This document shows positions 12,801 through 24,800 of a DNA stretch of 64,000 nucleotides, piece after piece. A model generated the notes under the pieces. The model was given only the letters and a program-made list of their open reading frames with translations. It was not told the origin of the DNA and made no database searches. How positions within the stretch are numbered: the first letter of the stretch is position 1; each line of letters begins with the position of its first letter. The position numbers were made by a program, and so were the translations under genes. Source of the stretch: Plumapathes pennacea. Taxonomy: Eukaryota > Cnidaria > Anthozoa > Antipatharia > Myriopathidae. The stretch lies in assembly GCA_964036295.1 (NCBI GenBank), contig OZ038466.1:17472097-17536096 (forward strand). Direction: 5' to 3'.

Positions 12801-15800
12801 GAAGTAAAACATGGCGATTTTTATCAGCGAATGTAGTTCGTCTCTCTTACTGTAAATTACCGACACAGAGACGAACAGAGATAAGCCAAACACCCAGCCA
12901 GGAACAACTCCAAGGATCACCAGGATCAGCATCAACAATTCTTGAGTAACTAAAGCAGCGTAAGCTATCAGTCGATGGAAGTTTGAATTAGAAAATGACC
13001 ACCACAATATTGGAATGCTGACGACGACAGCAAGCACGGAAATGTAAAGCTTCGGTCTGTCCTTGGCACATTCGAAGCAGATTTGGCCGCTTTTATAGAA
13101 TCCATCCAGACAACGAGAACAGAAGCGACCGGTGTTGCCATAGGAACAAAGGCAACTGCTGTTACAATGTGTCAGCGGCTGATTTGGTTGCGTCAACGTT
13201 CCGTTTGTAGATTCCAGCCAGCAAGAACAATCACCAAAGGGATTGCAAGCCTTCGGCGAGAAACACTGGCCCAGATGGGAGACATTATTCGATATGGGTT
13301 GCGGCCAAAAGCCCTTGTTCATTATCATGACGCTTTTGTTCAAATCCTGCCAATCCTTGACTTCCGGTTTCTCACAGACAGCTCCGCTCATGCACTCGTG
13401 ACAAACACCACTGGTGCCATAGTGACCCTCATCGCAGACGCAATATCTGTAACCATAGTAACTTGGATCGAGATAAACATGCCCGTCGTTGAACGTGAAC
13501 CGGACCTGGGGACAAGTGAAGTTATCGCTGTTTTTCACTTTTAGCATGTTCTGGAAATCAGGTCTCAAAAATTTCGGATTCATTGCATTTTTCGCTCCTC
13601 CTCCGCCGTACATTTCTGGATTGCCAGTGATGTTGAAATATTGCAGAGTTGTTGCGCTGTAAAGGGATTGTGGCACTGAACCTGTGAGGTTGTTGTTTGA
13701 GAGGTCAAGGGACGTGAGCGGGACGTTGTCCGGCCCATTTATCTCTGGTATAGTCCCATAGAACTGGTTGTTGCCCAGATCGAGTGTAAGCAGTCTGGTG
13801 GAAAACCACCACAGTCCTGATAGCTTTCCTCGGATTCCGCAATTGTTTAAATTTAAAGTTTGTATATCGTGAAAATGTCGCAACATATAATCGTCAAAAC
13901 TCTCGAAGTCCAAAGAGATATTCCGATTCCCAGCTAAGGAAAGGAATTTGAGAGGAATACTTAGATTCCCCTCTGGCTTCAATTTCGTGCCGTTGTTAAG
14001 GGACGTAAAACGGTTCCCTGAAAAATCTGCTTGTTCCAAACTATGGGAGGTGAAGAACATTCTTGGAATGTCGCCACTCAACAGGTTATTGCTCAAGATA
14101 AGTGTAAGTAAGTTTGCGGCACCAGGTTTGCATTTGAAACTTGATGGAAGTTTGCCTCTGATGCCATTTCCTGGTAATACTACTCTGTATAATAAACAAG
14201 ACAAAGGATCTGGTAAAGAGCCATTAAGTGTCGTCCCAGAAATGAAAATATACGACAGAGATTTGAGAGACAGTAACTCGTGCAAGTCCCCTTTCAATAG
14301 TCCTTGGGTATTTTGCAACTCTATGTAGTACAGTTTTGAAAGTCTGCTTATACTCTTGGGTATAGATCCTGTGAATTTGTTTCCCCCAATACCTAAGAAT
14401 CTCAGCTCTTTGATATTCCCAAGATCTTCGGGTAAAGGACCATATAACTTTTCGCCAACCATGTCGCAAGCTAACAAGTTCTGCAAATTAACCAGCTTAG
14501 TTATTTGTGGTGGGATTATTCCGCTGTAGCTTGTTCGTCGTATGGAGAGTGTCAGAAGCTTGGACATATTTGCGTGGAGAAACTCTTCCAATTGTCCACT
14601 TAGAGCTGGGTTGTCGCTTGGACAAAGTGCCAATAGGTTACGTAGTTTCCAGAGGTCGTCGGTTAGAAATCCGTTCAAGTTGTTGGAAGCTAGCTGAATG
14701 CTCTTGACGTAAGGTGTATCTTTGTAACACGTGATGCCATACCACGAGCAGTGATGCATGCTGGAATTCAACCAACCAGTGTTGTTGCACCAATGATGGC
14801 CGCCTGTAGCGTTGTAGAGTTTGATCAAAACCTGCTTTTCTTCCTCTGGTGAGAAGGATACGTCTAAAGTGATGTTTGGCATGTCGCTAACACGTTTGAG
14901 ACAATCGTAACCTTCATCCGCAATGAATTGCTCCAAACCTGTGGAAATTATTATAAGCGGAAAAGCTTCGTTTGAGTTGGTAACATCGTGGATCAGCACT
15001 TCATGCACGTTCGAACAGTCGGGGAAAAGTGGAGGGGGATTTCTGATATAGAAATACGATATTCGCAGATATTCTCTCGTCCTGCAAAAGGGATAGGTAC
15101 AGTTTTTTCGATCAAATATATTTTTCTGTTAAATTAAAGAAGATTCCTTTAGGAAATATATTTACTTTAGGTTAAGTATTCTAAATTGGCATTGTCTCAT
15201 GTGATTGCGTAGTTGTTTCGTTACTATCCGGCTGCTGCTCAGTAATATGTGGATCGTAATTAACTCTTTCAAACCCAAACTCAAAATACAGATTCTCCCA
15301 ACCTTTCAAGAAACTATGAGTGATATAGCGAGAATTGATATTTCAATCAGCTTTCATCTGAGAGAGTTATCAAAAGCCAATATCTGCTTTCTGTATGATA
15401 TATTTCTGGTGAGAAACTGAAGGAGAAAATTGAAGTTGATCACTCTTGAGAGTGAAAGGGTTTATAACAACCACAACGCGGCACAGTTTTCTTCGAAAGA
15501 TGTCGCATGTTCAAGGCTCCGCGGAAAATAGATCTGATAAACCTAGGTCCACCCACTTAGTTTACCAGCGCGCCGACGCGGACCAAAGCTAGTTGTCATG
15601 GAAATCAGATGATGTGCTCTCTCAACCACAATCCTTTGCGCGCCTAAGTCCTCAATCCACCATTTTTATGGCTTCTAAAACCGCAATTGCCAACCATTTC
15701 CATCCGACTTGTTTGACAAAATTAATTTCGTTTCGCCTAAAATGAAATTTAGTGACGTACTCATTGATTTACTCGACGCGGGAACCAAAAGGCAACCTTT

Positions 15801-18800
15801 GGTTTATATTGATACATAGTTCTTATTAATCGAGGGGGAGGTCCGCTGCATAAAGGAATGTTTTGCCCGAGGTCTTTGAACCGACCGAGGCGCTTCGCCA
15901 AGTTCGGTTTATAAGGAGTTTATTAAATTACAACATTTATAACGGAAACGAAAATGAAACTTCGAAGAAAACCACTTTCACGCGCGGCTGTCAAATTTGA
16001 TGAGCATTTGACGTTTGCAGCCAAGGCGAATTCTTCTTCGAATGCGAATTCGTCGAATTCTTCGCTCTTTTTATAGTGAGGGTCCTTGTTTAACCAAAGT
16101 TCCGAAAGAACTGCTCGATATTTATTTATTTTTTCTTTTCTCACAAAATGCAGATTTCTCAAGCATAGGTTTATAGCCAAAATATTAGGGAAGGAAACTG
16201 AACTGATTGTTACGTTATTCCTGTGTGTTTTCGACATTCACAGTATCACACGGCGGCCATGTTTGATTGAAGCGTCCACTTGCGAAAAAGTTTAATCGAA
16301 ACTACAGGTTGTCACTGTTTCAAAACGAAGCCATGCAAAACTTGCGTTCATTTTCATGCAAAACTTTAAACGCATTATACACAGTAAGAAGCCCGACCAT
16401 TTAGTCATGATGCGATTTGATGTGATTTTAGAAAAGCAGCGGTTCCCACGGTGATTTTTCTAATTTGTGTTTGCTGCGGTCGATCGGGTTTTCGGTTTCT
16501 TGCATGGAAATCTGTTTGTTATCTTGGAATGAATGACTTATTTATACATTATATATAATTAGCAATTAAACTGAAAAATCTTTAGTGTCTTCATTCTTTT
16601 TTACACTTATGACTACCAATTTCTTTAATCCTTTGTGATGTTAGAATATGATACTCCTAAAATCAGTTTACACTATACTAGGAGATAAATAAAAGAAAAA
16701 TATATAAATAATACAGTGAGATAGAGATATGTATTATAAATCTAAAATTGCAAAACTTAGCTTGGGCAGGAGCCCATTACCCTGGCTTGGGTAGGTTACA
16801 ATGCAGGCATAGCAGAAATTTTAAAACTACTGCAGTGTGCCAGGGACGGGAGTTAATGGGACATTGTTCCAAGTTACTATAGTTCCAGGTTAGAAAGTCA
16901 TCGAAAACATGTTTCAAAACCAAGTTTTCATGTTTCAAGGCCGAATATAGAGGGCCACACGTTTATTAACTCTGCTATTATGTGCTACCCTCGTTAAATA
17001 AAGACATTACTTACTTACTTACTAATACCATTATAAATGTTATTGTTACACTGGAGTAGGCGAGTGAACACTTGATATGACGTGACATTTACAACATAGC
17101 GAAAGGGACGAGGGGTTATCTTATTGGCGATTTGAAGATGGTAGTAGATGTTTTGCTTTTAAGCAGGCGTTTTCCATCAAACACGAAAGGCAGAAGTGCT
17201 AACCGCTTCGTCACCGCCGTGCTCTCGTAATTTGCATGAGTACAAAAGGGTTAGACTAAAATAGAAGTTGAATATAATGGAGGTTATCAATCGAAAGTAG
17301 GAAAACCTTCTACTTGGATTAACATGTGCCGTAGCTCAAACTTTAGTGGAGGATTGTATGGCCGTTGTTTTAACTTTGGGCTGGTGATCACTAAGACACA
17401 GTTACTGGTTACCAAAAGTAAATTAAATCAGGCGTCGACTTAAGATGTGTTACACGGGTCGATTTGCAACGACGATTTTATTTTCTATATTCTTGCCTAG
17501 TGCATTTCTTGCCTAGTAATCACAAACTGCCTAGTAAGCACAAACTTTAGTGGAGGATTGTATGGCCGTTGTTTTAAGCTTTGGGCTGGTGATCACTACT
17601 GGTTGCCAAAAGTAAATTAAATCTGACGCTGACTTAAGATGTGTTACACGGGTCGATTTGCAACGACGATTCTATTTTCTATATTTCTTGCCTAGTAATC
17701 GTCTAAACTATCAATTAATAGGAATCTTTGCACAAAAAATGCCTTTGGCGAAGGTTTGCCATGATTTTGGAGTAAAACCAAAGCGCTAGCTACAACATTA
17801 TAGATGTTGCGCGACAAATCGTCGTTAAATATCGTCTCGTGTAACATCACCTTTAAGGCTTGGTTCAAACATCTAACTTGTTAACTCGTATGCCAAACTA
17901 ATACTGCACTACTAAGCATAAAGCGCTCGGCTTAGAGTGAATTAATTAAATGCGAATGTTCTGCAAGCAGTTAAAAAAGAAAGCGTCAAACGTCTCACGC
18001 ACCAAATCTGTTGTATAAATGATATATGTCAGCGGTTAGGTCTATTTGTGGCGATTCATATGATTTACTGTCAATTTGTTGTTAATTAACCACATTAATT
18101 CTACTTATAGATCGAATTACATAATGTAGATTGACTTTTGAAATACGCCTTAAAAGTTTGGAACTTATCAGAACTTACCATTTTTAACAATGTAGCCGTC
18201 ACACTCGAATCCGTTGGTGACTAGAGAGTGTTGAAACAATAGAAGCATGATTACTAAGAACTTGGATGCAGTCATTTTCCCGTGACTTTCTTCTGTCGGG
18301 TCCGTGTTTTCAAGCTCTTCTCCCCATGCGGAAATGAGGTTTTATATACTCGAGGTTTCTGATTTTGACAAAGAAACAGTATCGAAAGTAATAAAATTAA
18401 CTATGACGTCTAGGCTCGTAAATAGTCTTTTGTTTGCCTCCACCAATCACTGCATTAAGCTGAACTGTATTTAAGAAAAGTAGTTAATTACGTATTCAGT
18501 TGCTCACTAGGCAAAAGAACAGTTTGAAAGTTAAACTCTAAACGCATCATACTTATTAGAGTCCCAATTGATTTAGTCGATGATGTGCAGCATGTGATTC
18601 CATGAATGATCGACGAAGTCCTTTGAGTCGTCACGTTTGATGTGGTCTAATCAATTATAATCAGCGATTCCCACGGTGATTATACTAATTTGCGTTTGCT
18701 CTGTTTATACTTAATGTACATTCAGCAAATCTGGTGAAAATTAAATAAATTTCTTTCAACTGAAAAACCATTACTGTTTTCGTTACTTTTGAAACTGATG

Positions 18801-18807
18801 ACTACCT

Positions 18808-18839
<32 letters not shown>

Positions 18840-21800
18840 TTTCTCTAATTTTGTGATGACCAAACCAACCTTTTGGGGAATTATGCATCTATTGTGCGTC
18901 TAACGTTCGACTCAGCCATGACGATAAAACGAAGTCTAACTTTAATTAGGGCCCACTGGTTTGTCTGATAACATAAGCAATGACACTTGGAGGTGTAAGG
19001 AGACTTGGTGTACTCTATGTATATTATAGGGGTACATGATTGTACCAAAGTTTTCAGCTGCTGGAAAAGTTTCCTTCGCTTACTAACTGGGGAGGGGGTG
19101 GGGGGTGGGTGGGGGGAGCGGAATGCAATGGAAGTTATAAAAATCGAAAGTAACGAAAACTTCGACCAAGGCTTGGATTTAACATGCCCCCGAAATACAA
19201 CCGAGGACTGTACGGTCGTTGTTTCAACTTTGAGCTCATGAACACTACAAATCAGTTATTAATTGCGAAGAGTAAACTGAATCCGTCAACTGGTTGAAAC
19301 ATCGAACTTCTCTGTCGGCTCATATGCCGAGCCTAATGCTACGCTGTTAAGTGCACAAAAGGCTTGGCTTACGATGAATCAATTGAGTGTGAATGTTCTA
19401 GAAGCATTTATATTCGATTAAGAGTTTGACAGAACTTACCATTCAAAGCACATAAAATCTTTTCCTGACTGAATTCAACTTAAAGAAGCGTGGTGTCGGA
19501 CTAAATACGAACACAAATTTATTCAGGAAAGAAGGACTGAAATGTTGTTTTAAATTGGTGTCTGGAAGACTCCACTAATCTGACTTAGCTCTAGCCTTTT
19601 GGGGGAAACCAACAATTACTTCCAAAACTGGCCTCTATAGAAACGTGTGACTGTTTGGTGTTATTTTTTGCTTGTTTAGGTTGGGCCAACTTACTTGGCG
19701 AGCGTCTAAATCTATTTTTACTTACAATATATGTTAGTAGGTTTACTGCAGCAATCACATTGTGCTTCCCGTGTCGTAAAATACAGTATAACTGTTTTAA
19801 ATAGACCCGTTATCTGTTCTTTGAAGCGGTCTCAAAATATAGAAGATTTGCTACTTTAAGAGACCTGAGATTGCGCAATTTTCCAGGGGAGCACGCTTCC
19901 GTACTCCCCCCCCCCCCCCCCCCCCCCCCCCCACCTAGAGGGTCGCGCCTACGCGCTAGCTATATATTTCTAATCTGCTGGCTCTACTTCTGCAGTGTTA
20001 ACTTCGAACTTACAATCCTGAGCTTTCAATTTAACCTTAAGAGGTGTCACTGTTCAAACAGAAAGCTCGCTGATGAATCCATCGGAAGGAATTGATATGA
20101 AACTTATGATAGTATATAAAGTGGGTCGGCAGTGTTTCTGAGTTTATCCACATTTCATCTGTTAGAATTTCAGAGCCTTGTGTATTCTTGATGTAAACGG
20201 GTCGAATTGTTCCTTTTCGAGTACATTAGAAACACAGCAGACAAAATAAATCCCAGCATAACTAGTGAATTGGCCACCATGACCAACCAAACAATGGCGC
20301 CGGTAGAGTCACTTGTTATGAACCTCAGTGCTGCAAATGAGTTTAACAAGACTGCGAGAACTACAGCCTCGAGGGTATTCTCAAAAGGGAAGCGATTGCT
20401 GGCAGACTTATAAGGCTTTAGAAGAAGATGTACTGCAAGAGAAACCGTCAGGACAGAGCAAATAAGCACAGTCTGCCAGGAAGGGTACATCTTGAGAAAC
20501 GACAAAGCAGATGCAAGCAGAAGACGACGGCTGAGAAGAACTATCTCGCAGAAATATCGGCATGGTTTGTAACTGGAGCACAGAGGTTCTAGCCATGACT
20601 GTAATTCTGGATCGTCTGCAGTGCTGTCTTCTTGGATTATTTTACGATGCCTGAGCAATAGAGGTAGAAATACGAAGTATGGAACGCTGATGACGTACAC
20701 GGCTAAAGACGCCCAACCCAAGGAACGGAGGATGCTATGAATTCTACTCGGACATTCCACCCAGGGTACGCTTGGCATATATGATATACCGCTGTCCTCT
20801 TCACAGGGAGTCAACGCAGAAATTGTGGCCGTCACAATTGGAAAATATGTGAAGTTAAGAATCGTGATGGTGATTCGTCGACACGTGAATGTCAGGCCTG
20901 TCCGATCTTCACTGCGTTTTCTTAACTTCTGATAAACCAGTTTGGCTGCGCAGTAGAGCCAGGTTAGCGTAATGCAGGCGATTGGAAGAAGTAAGGTAGA
21001 AAGGAGTTTGCCAACTGGGGTGAAGAGTATCGTGAAGTCGCAGGATAAGTCTGTGAAATGCAAGTTCCACAAGCCGCTGAAGTAGTGCTGCGTTGAGAGG
21101 ACTTCCTCGGGCCACACATTCGGCGCAAAAGATATCATAGAATCCAGAAGCTGGACGTAAAACATGTTGATTTTTATCAGCGAATGCAGTTCGTCTCTCT
21201 TACTGTAAATGACCGACACAAAGACGAACAGAGAGAAGCCAAACACCCAGCCAGGAACAACTCCAAGGATCACCAGGATCAGCATCAACAATTCTTGAGT
21301 AACTAAAGCAGCGTAAGCTATCCGTCGATGAAAGTTTGAATTAGAAAATGACCACCACAATATTAAAATGCTGACGACGACAGCAAGCACGGAAATGTAA
21401 AGCTTCGGTCTGTCCTTGGCACATTCGAAGCAGATTTGGCCGCTTTTATAGAATCCATCCAGACAACGAGAACAGAAGCGACCGGTGTTGCCATAGGAAC
21501 AAAGGCAACTGCTGTTACAATATGTCAGCGGCTGGTTTGGTTGCGTCAACGTTCCGTTTGTAGATTCCAGCCAGCAAGAACAATCACCAGAGGGATTGCA
21601 AGCCTTCGGCGAGAAACACTGGCCCAGATGGGATACATTATTCGGTATGGGCTGCGGCCAAAAGCCCTTATTCATTATCATGAAGCTTTTGTTCAAATCC
21701 TGCCAATCCTTGACTTCCGGTTTCTCACAGACAGCTCCGCTCATGCACTCGTGACAAACACCGCTGGTGCCATAGTGGTCCTCATCGCAGACGCAATATC

Positions 21801-24800
21801 TGTAACCATAGTAGCTTGGATCGAGATAAACATGCCCGTCGTTGAACGTGAACCGGACCTGTGGACAAGTGAAGTTATCGCTGTTTTTCACTTTTAGCAT
21901 GTTCTGGAAATCAGGTCTCAAAAATTTCGGATTCATTGCATTTTTCGCTCCTTCTCCGTCGGACATTTCTGGATTGCCAGTGATGTTGAAATATTGCAGA
22001 GTTGTTGCGCTGTAAAGGGATTGTGGCACTGAACCTTTGAGGTTGTTGTTTGAGAGGTCAAGGTACGTGAGCGGGACGTTGTCTGGCCCATTTATCTCTG
22101 GTATAGTCCCGTAGAACTGGTTGTTACCCAGATCGAGTGTAAGCAGTCTGGTGGAAAACCACCACAGTCCTGATAGCTCTCCTCGGATTCCGCAATTGTT
22201 TAAATTTAAAGTTTGTATACCGTGAAAATTTTGAGAAGCATACTTGTCAAAACTCTCGAAGTCCAAAGAGATATTCCGGTTCCCAGCTAAAGAAAGGAAT
22301 TTGAGAGGAATACTTATATTCCCCTCTGGCTTCAATTTCGTGCCGTTATTGAGAGACGTAAAACGGTTCCTTGAAAAATCAACCTGTGCCAAACTTTTGG
22401 TAGTGAAGAAAATTCTTGGAATGTCGCCACTCAGCAGGTTATTGCTCAAGTTAATGTTTTTTAAGTTTGCGGCACCAGGTCTGCATTTGAAACTTGATGG
22501 AAGTTTGCCTTTGATGTTATTTCCTGGTAGTACTACTCTTGATAGTAAACAAGACAAAGGATCTGGTAAAGAGCCCTTAAGTGTCAGCCCAGAAATGAAA
22601 ATAAACGATAGAGATTTGAGAGACAGTAACTCATGCAAGTCCCCTTTCAGTAGTCCTTGGGTATTTTGCAACTCTATGTAGTACAGTTTTGAAAGTCTGC
22701 TTATACTCCTGGGTATAGATCCTGTGAATTTGTTTCCCCCAATGCCCAATAATCTGAGCTTTGCCATATTCCCAAGATCTTCCGGTAAAGCACCAGATAG
22801 CTTTTCGCCAACCATATTGCAAGCTAGCAAGGTCTGCAAATTAGCCAGCTTGGTAATTTGGGGTGGGATTATTCCGCTGTAGCTTGTTCGTGTTATGGAG
22901 AGGGTCAGAAGCTTGGACATATTCGCGTGGAGAAACTCTTTGAATTGTCCACCTAGAGCTGGGTTGTCGTTTGGACAAAGTGCTAATAGGTTACGTAGTT
23001 TCCACAGGTCATCGGTTAGAAATCCGTTCAAGTTGTTGAAAGCTAGCTGAATGCTCTTGACGTAAGGCGCATCTTTGTAACACGTGATGCCATACCACAA
23101 GCAGTGATGCATGCTAGAATTCAACCAACCAGTGTTGTTGCACCAATGATGGCCGCTTGTAGCATGGTAAAGTTTGATCAAGACCTGCTTTTCTTCCTCT
23201 GGTGAGAAGGATTCGTCTAAAGTGATGTTTGGCATGTCGCTAACACGTTTGAGACAGTCGTAACCTTCATTTCCGATGAATACCTCAAAACCTGTGGAAT
23301 TTAATATAGATGAATAAGCTTCGTTTAAACCTATAAATCAAAACATGAACATCGACCTTGTATTGATTGAATGTGCAGTTTACCACCGCGCCGAGCTCTC
23401 AACCAGTCCTTTGCGCACCGAGGTCCCCCATGCCTCAAAAATCGTCGCCCCAAAAATCGAACGCACTTTTATCCGATTTGTTTGAGAAGATTAGTTTCGT
23501 TTGGCCTTTAGTGGAATTTGGTGGCGTACTTTGTCATCGATTTTCCAAAAAGCAACCTTTAGGTTTAGATTCTCTAGCATAAAAGTTCCTTTAGTCGTCA
23601 CGTTTGATGTGATTGGTAGCGGTTTCCACGGTGATTATTATAAATGTACAAACTTGTGTTTGCTGCGGTCGATCGGATTTTCAGTTTCTTTGGGAAAGTG
23701 TTTATTGCCTTGATATGAATGATATGTTTATACATGTATGCAACCAGCAAAACTAGTGGTACTTTAAAGTAGGAACTAATTTAACTGAAAAATCATTGTC
23801 TTCGTTCCTTTTGACACCTATGACTAGTACCGATTTCTCCTCAGACGGTTTTGATTTCAAGCAGGCGTTTTTTCATCAAGGACGAAATGCAAAAGCGCCA
23901 ACCTTTTCGTCACGGCTGTGCTCTCGTAATTTGCATCGGTACAAAAGGGTTAGACAAATACAATGGAGGCTTTGAATCAAATCGAAAGTATGGAAAACTT
24001 CCACTTGGATTTAACATGTGCCGAAGTACAAACTTAACTAATTTTCGCTAGGACTGTATGGCCGCGCTGTTTGAACTTTGGGACTGATGCTTGGTTCAAA
24101 CATCGAACTTGTCAACCCCTAGTTCACTATTGAGTGCATCAAATGTTCGGTTTATATTAAACCAATTGAATGCGAATGTTCTGCAAGTCATGCAGAGTCG
24201 GCGGCCGACCTAACAAAACGGTTTAAGCTTGACTCCGATTCATACGCCAAACATCCCATGTGCCGAGTATATTAGTGATATATGTGAGCGATTAGGGTAA
24301 TTTGTGGTTGTTCACATGACTTAACTGTCACTTTATTGCTAATCGACCACATTAATTCTACTTTTTGATCGAATTGAATAATGTTGATTGACTTTTAATA
24401 TACGCCTCATAAGTTTGGAACTTATCAAAACTTACCATTTGGAACAGTGTGGCCGTTACACTCAAATCCGTTGATAACTGGAGAGTGTTGAACCAAAAGA
24501 AGCGTCATCACCCAGATCCTGGACGCAGTCATTCTCCTGTGTTTTGTGGGCGTTACCGCTGTCTTCTTCTGCAGAGAGCGTCTGTGTTCTCAAGCTCTTC
24601 TTCCAGCGAAAATGAGATTGGATATACTCGAGGATTCTGATTTTGACAGAATATCGAAAGTAAATTATCTTTGACGTCACGGCTCGTGAACAGTCCTTTG
24701 TTTGGCTCCACCAATCACTACAAGCTGAACATTATTTGAGAAAAGCAGTTTATTACATATTCACATGGTTACTCGATAAACAGTTAGTTATTCTGTCTTT

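Larger units (their letters stand above)
14939..18178 (-). other. Intron of LRR copy 2
   Basis: It contains a MITE at 15259-15464, a unique stretch at 15465-16660 without a supported gene, and sequence shared with copy 1 from 16670 onward. At 17335-17620 a block of about 200 bases (starting acaaactttagtggaggatt) is locally duplicated. An open frame on - at 15923-16237 has a repetitive Glu/Phe/Ala stretch and no family match I recognise. Confidence 0.6.

Noticed and set aside
14938..15008. N-terminal extension of LRR copy 2 beginning MHEVLIHDVT
   Set aside because: It reads through the splice acceptor. Copies 1 and 3 have no such extension and the leader exon supplies the start.
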